From JALZKA01 sp963715405 (lineage in GTDB: Bacteria; Actinomycetota; Thermoleophilia; Solirubrobacterales; 70-9): 64,000 nucleotides of DNA. This document shows positions 52,303 through 59,588 of the stretch, one piece after another. A program made the translations under genes and the position numbers. The DNA is taken from positions 186,001-250,000 of the forward strand of contig OY970239.1 of NCBI GenBank assembly GCA_963715405.1, read 5' to 3'. The notes under the pieces were generated by a model that saw only the letters and a list, made by a program, of their open reading frames with translations, had not been told where the DNA came from and did no database searches. Each line of letters starts with the position of its first letter. Within the stretch, counting starts at the first letter, position 1.

Positions 52303-53637
52303 CTAGAGGCCGGCGGGGACTCGCTCGGGCTGCGCGAGGCCTTCGCTACGCGCTGCTTCAGCGACGGCGCGGGCGACCTCGGCATGGACGGCGGGGTCGA
52401 GGGCGTCGGGGACGAGCTCCGACTCGGCGGTGAGGCTGGCGATGGCATGGGCTGCCGCGAGCTTCATGCTGATCGAGATCACGTTGGAGCCGGCGGCGAG
52501 CGCGCCGCGGAAGATGCCAGGAAAACCGAGGACGTTGTTCACCATCGCCCCGTCGGCGGCGAAAGCCGCGCCGGCGGCCTCCGCCTCCTTCGGCGCGATC
52601 TCGGGGTCCGGGTTGGTGAGCGCCATCACGATCTGCCCCTCGCGGACCATGTCGGGCGTGATCAGGCCGGGCTGACCTGTGGTTGCAACGACGATCCGCG
52701 CGCGCTCCATGACCTCCTCGAACGAAACCACTTCGATACCCGCGTCGCGGGCGCGGGCGTGGGACGCCTCTGAGGGGTCGGAGGCGATGACGGCCTTGGC
52801 ACCTGCCTCCCGGATGAGGTTGGCGATCCCGAAGCCTGCTGCCCCCAGCCCGAGCTGCCCGACGACGGACTCGGACAGCTCTGTGCCCGCGTGATCGCAT
52901 GCGACGAGGACGGCCCCGAGCGTCGCCACCGCGGTGCCGTGGACGTCGTCGTGCATGACCGGGATTTCGAGCTCTTCGATTAGGCGCGCTTCGATCTCGA
53001 AGCAGTCGGGCGCGCGGATGTCCTCGAGGTGGATGCCGCCGAATCCGCCCGAAATGCGCTTCACCGTCTCGACGAAATCGCCAGGGTCCTTCGCGTCGAC
53101 CAGGATGGGGATGGCGGAGATGCCGGCGAGCTGGCGGTAGAACATCGCCTTGCCCTCCATCACGGGCATTGAGGCGACGGGGCCGATGTCACCCAGGCCT
53201 AGCACGCGAGTGCCGTTCGTGCAGATCGCGACGGTGCGCCCGATCATCGTGAATCGGTGGGCGAGGGAGGGTTCCTCGGCGATCGCCGTGCAGACGCGCG
53301 CGACGCCCGGGGTGTAGACGTCGCGCATGTCCTGAAGCGTGTGCATCTCCCTGCTCGGGACGATGGCGAGCTTCCCGCCCTCGTGGGCGTGAAGGGCGCG
53401 GTCCCAGAACGAGATGACGCGCACCGCTTCGAGCCCTTCCAGCTCCTGGGCCACGCGCTTTGCCTGCTCGTCGCCCGAGACCTCGACCGAGATCTCGCGG
53501 ATGGAGCGATCGCGGCCGATCGAGACGGTTCGGATGTCGCCGATCAGCCCTGACTGATCGGCGATCCGCCCGCACAGCTTGGCGAGCTGGCCGGGAAGGT
53601 GGGGTTGCTCGACCCGGTAGACGTAATCGACCGCCAT
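52303..53637 (-). CDS. NAD(P)-dependent malic enzyme with N-terminal ACT domain
   Basis: A 444-residue malic enzyme that converts malate to pyruvate and CO2. Residues about 5-80 form an ACT regulatory domain (YRVEQPHLPGQLAKLCGRI), the catalytic part has YTPGVARVC, ICTNGTRVLGLGDIGP, PVMEGKAMFY and the metal site in PVMHDDVHGTAVATL, followed by an NAD-binding fold (LGLGAAGFGIANLI). The ACT domain suggests control by an amino acid. TAGTCT (53645-53650, minus) lies seven bases before the ATG. No phosphotransacetylase extension is present. Confidence 0.93.
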   Translation of the reverse strand: MAVDYVYRVEQPHLPGQLAKLCGRIADQSGLIGDIRTVSIGRDRSIREISVEVSGDEQAKRVAQELEGLEAVRVISFWDRALHAHEGGKLAIVPSREMHTLQDMRDVYTPGVARVCTAIAEEPSLAHRFTMIGRTVAICTNGTRVLGLGDIGPVASMPVMEGKAMFYRQLAGISAIPILVDAKDPGDFVETVKRISGGFGGIHLEDIRAPDCFEIEARLIEELEIPVMHDDVHGTAVATLGAVLVACDHAGTELSESVVGQLGLGAAGFGIANLIREAGAKAVIASDPSEASHARARDAGIEVVSFEEVMERARIVVATTGQPGLITPDMVREGQIVMALTNPDPEIAPKEAEAAGAAFAADGAMVNNVLGFPGIFRGALAAGSNVISISMKLAAAHAIASLTAESELVPDALDPAVHAEVARAVAEAARSEGLAQPERVPAGL

Positions 53638-53725
53638 GGCCGGGAGACTAGATCAGTCATCCAACGCTCGCGGGCGGCGAGACCGGCTGGCACCCAAGAT
53701 GGCGGGAGACCTTAGGCTCATGTGA

Positions 53726-54448
53726 GTGTTCCCGCTCTTCCCGCTCAATGCGCCGAACGTCTTGACGGTCATGAGAATCCTCATGATCCCGGTGATCGTC
53801 GTCGCGCTCCTCGAAGAGACGGCCGAGGGCGACGTGATCGCCGCGTCGCTCTTTGCGCTCGCTGCACTCACCGATGGGCTCGACGGATACATCGCCCGCC
53901 GCCAGCGCCAGGAGACGACGTTCGGAAAGCTGATGGATCCTCTCGCCGACAAGCTTCTGGTGACCGCGGCGCTGGTGTCGCTTGTCTCGCTCAACCGCCT
54001 TGCGGCCTGGGTTGCGATGGTGATCATCGCGCGGGAGTTCGCGGTGACCGGCCTTCGCTCCGTTGCAGCCGAACGAGGGGTGGTGATCTCCGCGAGTTGG
54101 CTGGGGAAGGCGAAGACGGGACTTCAAGTCGCGGCGATCTTTGCGCTAATCGCCTTCGAGTCGTCGCCGACCGGGGTTGACATCCTGGTCTACGCCGCGG
54201 TGGCGATGACAGTGATCTCAGGTGCCGATTACTTCCTCGGCCTGAAGCGACACATGGAAGAGGCCGAAGTACCCGCGGCGGGGTCTCACCGCACCGAAGC
54301 ATCGAGAGCGGGGTCTGACACCTCTACACCAAAGGCATCAGCTCTTCAGGACAGAGGCGAGGTGTCTGACCCCACAACCGCAAACGACGTGCGCGTAGAC
54401 GACGAGCGAGTCAGGGCGCCGGCTGCTCAAGCCACTCGCGCTGAGTGA
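53726..54448 (+). CDS. pgsA: CDP-diacylglycerol--glycerol-3-phosphate 3-phosphatidyltransferase
   Basis: A 240-residue CDP-alcohol phosphatidyltransferase. The catalytic motif is seen as D50-G-L-D53-G-Y-I-A-R58, then G67, D71 and D75. Several membrane helices follow, ending near residue 180. The enzyme makes phosphatidylglycerol phosphate. The remaining ~60-residue tail (AEVPAAGSHRTEASRAGSD onward) is hydrophilic and encoded by repeat-rich DNA (54310-54373); its end overlaps folE2 by 38 bases. TAGGCT at 53713-53718 is seven bases before GTG 53726. Confidence 0.9.
   Translation: MFPLFPLNAPNVLTVMRILMIPVIVVALLEETAEGDVIAASLFALAALTDGLDGYIARRQRQETTFGKLMDPLADKLLVTAALVSLVSLNRLAAWVAMVIIAREFAVTGLRSVAAERGVVISASWLGKAKTGLQVAAIFALIAFESSPTGVDILVYAAVAMTVISGADYFLGLKRHMEEAEVPAAGSHRTEASRAGSDTSTPKASALQDRGEVSDPTTANDVRVDDERVRAPAAQATRAE
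54310..54373. repeat. GGGGTCTGAC inverted repeat in the pgsA tail
   Basis: GGGGTCTGACACCTC (54310-54324) and GAGGTGTCTGACCCC (54359-54373) are reverse complements except for one base at the centre of the TCTGA core. The core belongs to the same GGGGTC(A/T)GACCCC set seen at 16272, 18577 and 18629. Both arms are inside pgsA coding sequence. Confidence 0.65.
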
Positions 54449-55415
54449 CGTGACGGCGGGAGTGCGTTCCCGTCTCGATCTCGTCGAGGACCTCCGAGAG
54501 GAGGCCGGTCCTCTCGGCGATGACCGTGTGGCTGTGGATGGTTTCGAGATTCTCCTGGCGGGCGACCAGGAAGCCGTCCGAGCGAAGGTCGGGGTAGGCG
54601 TCGGCGACCTGGCTCACCATCCGGCGTACGACGTCCTCGACGAAGCGCGGATTGCGGTGTGCCTTCTCGACCACGGCGGCTTCGTCTGAGCGCTTCATGA
54701 GCTCATAGATCTCCGAGCTCATCGAGGCCTGCACGATCCGCAGGAGATCGCGCGCGTCGATGTTGACCGCCGCTCCCTCGGGGACGCCGAGGTGAAGCTC
54801 GCCGATGCCGCGCTGGTTGTGGGTGGCAACGGGAACGGCCTCGAAGATGCGCTCGATCTCCTCGGACTCGAACCCGTCGGCGGCAAGGCGGGCGCGGGCG
54901 TTGTCGGCGAGGAGGCCCTGGGCGCAGGGGCAGGCGGTCATGCCCTGTGCCTCCACGCCGGTCAGCATCCGGGTCCCGTGCTCGGAGGCGACGGCGATGC
55001 CGTGAAGCTTGTAGATCTCCTGGGTGTCGAGCCCTGAGACAGGCGTCCGCACGGTGTCGGCGTAGCGGGCCGCGATGCGCACTTCGGCGCGGCAGCCCTG
55101 CTGGCGCTCTCGTACTTGCTGGGCGATGTGGGCGGCGAGCTCCTCGGCTCGGAGGGCTTCGGAGAGAACCACGGCGTCGATCGCCTCGTTCACCACCTCC
55201 TCGAAGCGGGACATGTGAACCCCCGCCTGGTCGGGCCCCAGATCGACGAACGCGTCGAGCTCGGCGAAGAAGAGGCTGGGGGCGCCACCGGTGGGTGACG
55301 CGACGTGGATGACCTTCTCGACGCCTCTCACGCCGACCCGGCTGAGGCTGACCCGGGTATCGGGCGCGCTCGCCTGGACGTCGCGCAGCTCGGTGGGCGC
55401 CGTTGCCTCGGCCAT
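54411..55415 (-). CDS. folE2: GTP cyclohydrolase IB (FolE2)
   Basis: A 334-residue GTP cyclohydrolase of the metal-flexible type IB, the first step of folate synthesis. Family marks are VSLSRVGVRGVEKVIHV, GVHMSRFEEVVNEAI, and TACPCAQGLLADNAR containing the catalytic cysteine, with THNQRGIGELHLGVP near the metal site. TACTCT (55422-55427, minus) lies six bases before ATG 55413-55415, so it is probably leaderless. Type IB enzymes work with manganese or zinc and often serve when zinc is scarce. No folE was seen in the window. It converges on pgsA. Confidence 0.92.
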   Translation of the reverse strand: MAEATAPTELRDVQASAPDTRVSLSRVGVRGVEKVIHVASPTGGAPSLFFAELDAFVDLGPDQAGVHMSRFEEVVNEAIDAVVLSEALRAEELAAHIAQQVRERQQGCRAEVRIAARYADTVRTPVSGLDTQEIYKLHGIAVASEHGTRMLTGVEAQGMTACPCAQGLLADNARARLAADGFESEEIERIFEAVPVATHNQRGIGELHLGVPEGAAVNIDARDLLRIVQASMSSEIYELMKRSDEAAVVEKAHRNPRFVEDVVRRMVSQVADAYPDLRSDGFLVARQENLETIHSHTVIAERTGLLSEVLDEIETGTHSRRHVTQREWLEQPAP

Positions 55416-55526
55416 GGGGTGAGAGTAGAGGCATCGGCGTTTCGCACCCATGATCCGCGGCAATCCGCACCCGCGCTGGGGTGCCGTTTATCAAGGATTC
55501 TTAAATTCGATGCGGGTGTGTTTAAG

Positions 55527-55580
55527 GGGTCCGCGTCGCGGGAATCAATCGGGTGAGGGGACAACGCTTTATGCGGACCC
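55527..55580 (+). ncRNA. candidate structured RNA
   Basis: In the 359-base gap between folE2 and the CsbD gene, GGGTCCGC (55527-55534) and GCGGACCC (55573-55580) are perfect reverse complements closing a 38-base loop. The stem is followed about 40 bases later by two strong GC hairpins with T-rich ends, as expected for an independent short transcript. No protein is encoded convincingly and no known RNA class is recognised. Confidence 0.3.
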
Positions 55581-55618
55581 TCGACGACAAGCTCAATAGA
55601 GCGCGTCGTCCAAGCCAA

Positions 55619-55708
55619 GCGGGCCGCCATTCCCCCCGGGCGGCCCGTTTGCTGAAACGAGTGCCGGAATCGGGCCGCCCCTCCCCCCGGGGCGGCCCGT
55701 TTCTGTTT
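55619..55708 (+). terminator. tandem GC-rich terminators upstream of the CsbD gene
   Basis: GGGCCGCC/GGCGGCCC (55621-55628/55639-55646) followed by GTTT, and GGGCCGCCCC/GGGGCGGCCC (55672-55681/55689-55698) followed by GTTTCTGTTT, are two copies of one terminator-like hairpin. A third, matching copy is after the CsbD gene. Confidence 0.75.
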
Positions 55709-55711
55709 CGT

Positions 55712-55738
55712 GTTTTTGCTTGGAGAAGGCCCGGGTAT
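55712..55738 (+). promoter_or_regulatory. sigma-B-like promoter for the CsbD gene
   Basis: GTTT (55712-55715) and GGGTAT (55733-55738) are 17 bases apart, close to the GTTT-N14-16-GGGTAT pattern of general-stress sigma factors. It lies 37 bases before the CsbD start, leaving room for a leader with its own Shine-Dalgarno. CsbD is a general-stress protein in Bacillus, which supports the call. Confidence 0.5.
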
Positions 55739-55774
55739 AGATATGACCCCCCGAATCGAACAAGGAGAAACGCG

Positions 55775-55963
55775 ATGAACGATGCACCCAGGAACACCGA
55801 TGACGCGAAGGGCCGGGTCAAGGAGGCCGCGGGAGGTCTGACCGGCGATGACGATCTCAAGGACGAGGGAAAGGCCGACCAGGCCGCCGGCACCGTCAAG
55901 GATGTCGCCGACTCGGCCAAGGACAAGGTTGACGACGCGGTGGACAAGGTGCGCGGCAACTAG
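55775..55963 (+). CDS. CsbD family stress protein
   Basis: A 62-residue CsbD-like protein: short, charged and helical (DDAKGRVKEAAGGLTGDDDL, KADQAAGTVKDVADSAKDKV). CsbD proteins are abundant under general stress; the molecular role is unknown. An AAGGAG (55762-55767) before ATG 55775 decides the start. The frame is open far upstream, but that part contains terminators and a promoter and so is not coding. A matched hairpin follows the stop. Confidence 0.9.
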   Translation: MNDAPRNTDDAKGRVKEAAGGLTGDDDLKDEGKADQAAGTVKDVADSAKDKVDDAVDKVRGN

Positions 55964-55988
55964 CCCGCGTCTTCCTCCAGCAACTGCT

Positions 55989-56017
55989 GAAACGGGCCGC
56001 CTTGGGCGGCCCGTTTC
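55989..56017 (+). terminator. terminator after the CsbD gene
   Basis: GAAACGGGCCGCC (55989-56001) and GGCGGCCCGTTTC (56005-56017) form a perfect 13-base stem with a TTG loop. The stem core is the same sequence as the two hairpins upstream of the gene. Confidence 0.85.
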
Positions 56018-56056
56018 GTCTTAGCCAAAGAAGGCCCTGCTGGAGCGGGGCCAAAA

Positions 56057-56139
56057 TGGGGGAGGTGAGAGTCGAACTCACTCAGCACGAGGCACTGGAT
56101 TTACAGTCCAGCCCGGCTCTCCAGCTCCGGCGCTCCCCC
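56057..56139 (-). tRNA. tRNA-Tyr (GTA)
   Basis: An 83-base class II tRNA with a long variable arm on the minus strand. The acceptor GGGGGAG (complement of 56133-56139) pairs with CTCCCCC (complement of 56058-56064), discriminator A. The anticodon loop reads CTGTAAA with anticodon GTA (tyrosine). The T arm GTGAG/CTCAC with TTCGACT loop is present. CCA is not encoded. TAGACT (56150-56155, minus) is ten bases upstream, a plausible -10. The 82 bases between it and the lrp gene show nothing else. Confidence 0.95.
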
Positions 56140-56221
56140 TGGGACCCAGAGTCTAGAACCATCTTCTGGAGCCTTTTGGTGGCTATGGCAACAACAATGC
56201 TGCACTCGACGATCGCGCTGG

Positions 56222-56665
56222 CTAGTCCCCCGCGACCGGGCGGCTCACCAGGCGGGACATGACGATCTGCGAGCGGGTCCGCTCCACGCGGCCGTCGCGC
56301 TGGAGGTCGGCGATGAGGCGCTCGAGGTCGCGGTTGTCCTCGGTCCTGACGCGGGCGATCGCGTCCGCCTCGCCGGTGACGCTCCACGCCTCGACCACCT
56401 CAGGGTGCTCGCGAAGCCACGCCGCGACCTCGTCGAGCGTCGTCCCGGCCCGGCAGAAGAGCTCGACCAGCGCCTCGGTGTGCCACCCGAGCGCACCGTG
56501 ATCGACGATCGCAGTGAAGCCCTCGAGCGCACCCTGCGCCCGCAAGCGATCCACCCGGCGCTTCACCGAGGGCGCCGAGAGTCGCACGCGGCCTCCGATG
56601 TCCCCGAACGTCCGCCTGCCGTCTTCCTGCAATAACGCAAGAATCTGCCGATCTGTCGCATCCAT
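56222..56665 (-). CDS. Lrp/AsnC family transcriptional regulator
   Basis: A 147-residue regulator: N-terminal winged helix-turn-helix (DRQILALLQEDGRRTF, VRLSAPSVKRRVDRLRAQGA) and a C-terminal RAM ligand domain (EALVELFCRAGTTLDEV, SVTGEADAIARVRTED). Lrp proteins sense amino acids and control their metabolism. It is divergent from the DUF6421 - SDR - threonine aldolase operon with 72 bases between starts. A GCAATAACG sequence occurs both in its own 5' coding region and in the intergenic region. Confidence 0.92.
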   Translation of the reverse strand: MDATDRQILALLQEDGRRTFGDIGGRVRLSAPSVKRRVDRLRAQGALEGFTAIVDHGALGWHTEALVELFCRAGTTLDEVAAWLREHPEVVEAWSVTGEADAIARVRTEDNRDLERLIADLQRDGRVERTRSQIVMSRLVSRPVAGD

Positions 56666-56731
56666 ACGTCAGATAGTTGCACAGAGAAGCGCAATAACGG
56701 CATTGACCCGGCATCGCCCCCCGCGTAACCT
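56629..56731 (+). promoter_or_regulatory. control region of lrp and the DUF6421 operon
   Basis: GCAATAACG is present at 56629-56637 (inside the lrp 5' coding part, in the dyad TGCAATAACGCA) and again at 56691-56699, 62 bases apart. TTGACC (56703-56708) and TAACCT (56726-56731) are 17 bases apart and the ATG of the DUF6421 gene follows six bases later, making a textbook sigma-A-type leaderless promoter. The second site lies just upstream of the -35, the place for an activator or repressor. Confidence 0.6.
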
Positions 56732-56737
56732 GCGTCC

Positions 56738-58855
56738 ATGCCCACGCATCCGGCCATCGCGCATGTCCTCTTCGACGAAGCCCACTCCGAGGCATGGACG
56801 ATCGACGTCGACCGCGCGCGCGAGATGCAGCCCTCCCACCCGGCCGACTCCTCCCTTGCGGGGGCCGCCGCCGCGCTCAAGAGCGCCGCCTTCGAGGTCG
56901 CCGCCCACCGCGACGGTCCCCTCGACGCTGCCGCCCTGGCACAGGCAGACGTCCTCGTCATCGCCCATCCATCCGACCCTCGCTGGGAAGCCACAACGGG
57001 GATCGGCAGCCCGCGCTTTGAGCCCACCGAGATCGAGGCCATCCACCGCTTCGTGGAGGAGGGGGGTGGCCTCGTCGTCCTTGCCGAAACGGAGCACGAG
57101 AAGTACGGGAACAACCTCAACGATCTTCTCGCGCCGTTCGGAATACAGATCGAGAGCGCCACGGTGCAGGACTACCAGCACCACCGCCATGCTCCCTCCT
57201 GGGTGCTCGCCGAGCTCGATACTCCCGGCCGTCCCGCCCCGGGAGCCGACCCGCTCGCCCGGGTCGAAGCATCCTGCTTCTATCGCGCCGGCACCCTCGC
57301 TCTCGCCGGCGAAGCCCGCGCGCTCGCCCGCACCCACGCGTCCGCCAGCGTCCCCGGCGCGCCGCTCCTTGCCGTCGCCCACCACGGCGCGGGGCGGATC
57401 GTGGTCGCCGCCGACTCCGATCTCTTCGGCGACGACTGCATCGCCGACCTGGACCACCGCGACCTCTGGCTGAACCTCGTCTGGTGGGCGGCCGGGCCCG
57501 CCTTCACCGCCTCAGAAGACCCCACCCCCGATCCCCTCCTCGCAGACCCCGACTGGATCGAGCTCCGCTCAGCGGTCGCCGAGCTTCGCCTCCGCCAAGA
57601 GCCCGACGGCTCCGTCGACACCGCTGCCGAGGAAACCGGCCGCCTCCGCGAGCTCGCCGACACGATCGCCCGCGCCGCTCAGCGCCTCAAGCCCCGCTTC
57701 CCCCACCAGCACGAATACATAGACGCGCTCGGCGCCGATCTCGTCGCCTGGGCCGACTCCGCCTTCGGGAAGCCCGACTTCGGCCGCTCCACCGCGGCCT
57801 TCCGCCCGGACCTCGAGCGGGAGGACAAGATCCGGCACCTCGTCGTCTTTCCCATGTACAAACAGAACGCTTCGCGCGACGTCGCCTTCGAGGCGCTGCT
57901 CGTGGAGGTTCCCTGGCCCGATTGGGTCGCAGAGCTCGAGGGCGCCCGCTACGACAACGCCAAGTTCGTTCCCGTCGAGCTCCTCGACAACACCGCGGGC
58001 TACGACTCCGAGTGCGCCGTTCTCTTCCCCGAGACCTTCTCGTATAGAGAGCAGCCAGCCGAGTTTCACTTCGGCGCCATCTTCTGCGACCGCGAGGCCG
58101 AGCGCCTGCGCCGCGTTGGAACGGCCGCCGCCGAGATCCTCCACCTCAACCTGCCCCCGGACGCCGCCGCGCTCCTCACCTCGCCCGGGCTCTCGCGCGA
58201 TGCCTACATCCTCTGGGACCTGATTCACGACCGCACCCACATGCGCGGCGACCTCCCCTTCGACCCCTTCATGATCCGCCAGCGAAGCCCGTACTGGATG
58301 TACGCGCTCGAGGAGCTTCGCTGCGACCTCACCGCCTTCGCCGAAGCCGTGAAGCTCGAGAGCGAGGGCTTCGCCTTCGCCCGCAACGTCCAGTACGCCA
58401 TCCTTTTCGACCGCCTCTTCCGCTTCCCGCTCACCGGCACGCGCGTCCGCAACTACGACGGCCTGGGCGGCCAGCTCCTCTTCGCCTTCCTCCACCGTGA
58501 GGGGTACGCCGAGTGGACCGACAACCGCATGGCCATCGACTGGCCGACCGTCGCAGAGGGAGTGGAGCGCCTGCGCGAGCGAGTCCAGGAGCTCTACCAC
58601 TCGGGCATCGACCGATCGAAGCTCGGGCAATGGGCTGCGGCCCACGACCTCATCTCCGAGTATGTCCCGCCCGCCGAGTCCTCCGAGTGGGCGCGCGAGC
58701 GCCGGAACCTTCCCGAGGTCGAAGAGCCAAAGGACCTCGTAGATCTCGTCCGCGACGACGAGTTCCCCCTCTCCCTCTTCTACTCCCAGCTCAGCCCCAA
58801 GCTCGCTCCCGCCCTTGAGCGCGCTCCCCGCCAACCCGCGGCTCTCGCCGCCTAG
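56738..58855 (+). CDS. DUF6421 family protein with N-terminal DUF4350-like domain
   Basis: A 705-residue cytoplasmic protein. Residues about 1-235 look like a DUF4350/glutamine-amidotransferase-like domain (HVLFDEAHSEAW, VLVIAHPSD, GGGLVVLAETEHEKYGNN). From about 270 to the end it matches DUF6421 proteins of Actinobacteria. This part contains H497-D-R-T-H501 and, 24 residues later, E525-E526 then D530 (ALEELRCDL), an arrangement that resembles a metal-hydrolase site; this is inference. It is the first gene of an operon with an SDR and an aldolase (five bases to the next). No function is known to me. Confidence 0.75.
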   Translation: MPTHPAIAHVLFDEAHSEAWTIDVDRAREMQPSHPADSSLAGAAAALKSAAFEVAAHRDGPLDAAALAQADVLVIAHPSDPRWEATTGIGSPRFEPTEIEAIHRFVEEGGGLVVLAETEHEKYGNNLNDLLAPFGIQIESATVQDYQHHRHAPSWVLAELDTPGRPAPGADPLARVEASCFYRAGTLALAGEARALARTHASASVPGAPLLAVAHHGAGRIVVAADSDLFGDDCIADLDHRDLWLNLVWWAAGPAFTASEDPTPDPLLADPDWIELRSAVAELRLRQEPDGSVDTAAEETGRLRELADTIARAAQRLKPRFPHQHEYIDALGADLVAWADSAFGKPDFGRSTAAFRPDLEREDKIRHLVVFPMYKQNASRDVAFEALLVEVPWPDWVAELEGARYDNAKFVPVELLDNTAGYDSECAVLFPETFSYREQPAEFHFGAIFCDREAERLRRVGTAAAEILHLNLPPDAAALLTSPGLSRDAYILWDLIHDRTHMRGDLPFDPFMIRQRSPYWMYALEELRCDLTAFAEAVKLESEGFAFARNVQYAILFDRLFRFPLTGTRVRNYDGLGGQLLFAFLHREGYAEWTDNRMAIDWPTVAEGVERLRERVQELYHSGIDRSKLGQWAAAHDLISEYVPPAESSEWARERRNLPEVEEPKDLVDLVRDDEFPLSLFYSQLSPKLAPALERAPRQPAALAA

Positions 58856-58860
58856 TTAGC

Positions 58861-59577
58861 TTGTCTCAGGTGAAGACCCTCGAAGGGCGCGTCGTCGCCG
58901 TCGCCGGCGCCGCGGGCGGGCTTGGCCCGACAGTGTGCCGGCGTCTCGCCGACGCCGGCGCCATCGTCGCCGCTACGGACGTCGACCAGGAAAAGCTCGA
59001 CGCGCTCGCCACCGAGCTCGCCCTGCCCGGCGACCGCTGGGACGGCCGCGCAGCGGACCTCCTCACTGCGGACGGAGCCAGCGCATGGGCAAGCGCCGTC
59101 GCCGAGCGCTTCGGCAAGGTCGACGCCCTCATCCACCTTGTCGGCGGCTGGAAGGGGGGCGAGCCACTGGCCACTGCATCTCTCGACGACTACGAGTGGC
59201 TCCACGACCTCCTCGTCCGCACCCTCCAGCACGCGACGCGCGCCTTCCACGATCTGATCGCACACGAAGGCGGCCGCTTCGTTCTCATCTCCTCGACCCA
59301 GGCGCAGAGACCGGCCGGCACCAACGCCGCATACGGCGCTGCCAAGGCGGCCGCTGAGGCGTGGACCCTCGCTCTGGCTGACTCCCTTGCCGAGTCTGGC
59401 GCGACTGCCAACATCGTCGTCGTCGACGCGATCCTCACCCCGGCGATGCGCGAGGCGAACCCCGAAAAGCCGTACAAGACGTTCACATCCGTGGAGGACA
59501 TCGCCGACGCCGTCGCCTACCTGTGCTCGGACGCCGCCGCCAAGATGAGCGGCGCCCGCCTCGAGCTCCATTCCTGA
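58861..59577 (+). CDS. SDR family NAD(P)-dependent oxidoreductase
   Basis: A 238-residue short-chain dehydrogenase. The cofactor site is AGAAGGLGPTV (residues about 15-25), the catalytic set is Ser144/145 in VLISS and Y158-x3-K162 in AAYGAAK. Asp40 after strand 2 (AATDVD) favours NAD over NADP. It starts at TTG 58861, five bases after the DUF6421 gene (a GTG three codons later is possible). It should oxidise or reduce a hydroxyl/carbonyl group in a pathway with the flanking enzymes. Confidence 0.88.
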   Translation: MSQVKTLEGRVVAVAGAAGGLGPTVCRRLADAGAIVAATDVDQEKLDALATELALPGDRWDGRAADLLTADGASAWASAVAERFGKVDALIHLVGGWKGGEPLATASLDDYEWLHDLLVRTLQHATRAFHDLIAHEGGRFVLISSTQAQRPAGTNAAYGAAKAAAEAWTLALADSLAESGATANIVVVDAILTPAMREANPEKPYKTFTSVEDIADAVAYLCSDAAAKMSGARLELHS

Positions 59578-59588
59578 GTGGGCGCCGG

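Noticed and set aside
55553..55774. Upstream in-frame extension of the CsbD gene
   Set aside because: The extension crosses two terminators and the promoter, and a Shine-Dalgarno marks ATG 55775.
57569..58834. A 421-codon open frame opposite the DUF6421 gene
   Set aside because: Sequence is Gly/Glu/Val-rich without a fold-like pattern and mirrors the third-position GC of the real gene.
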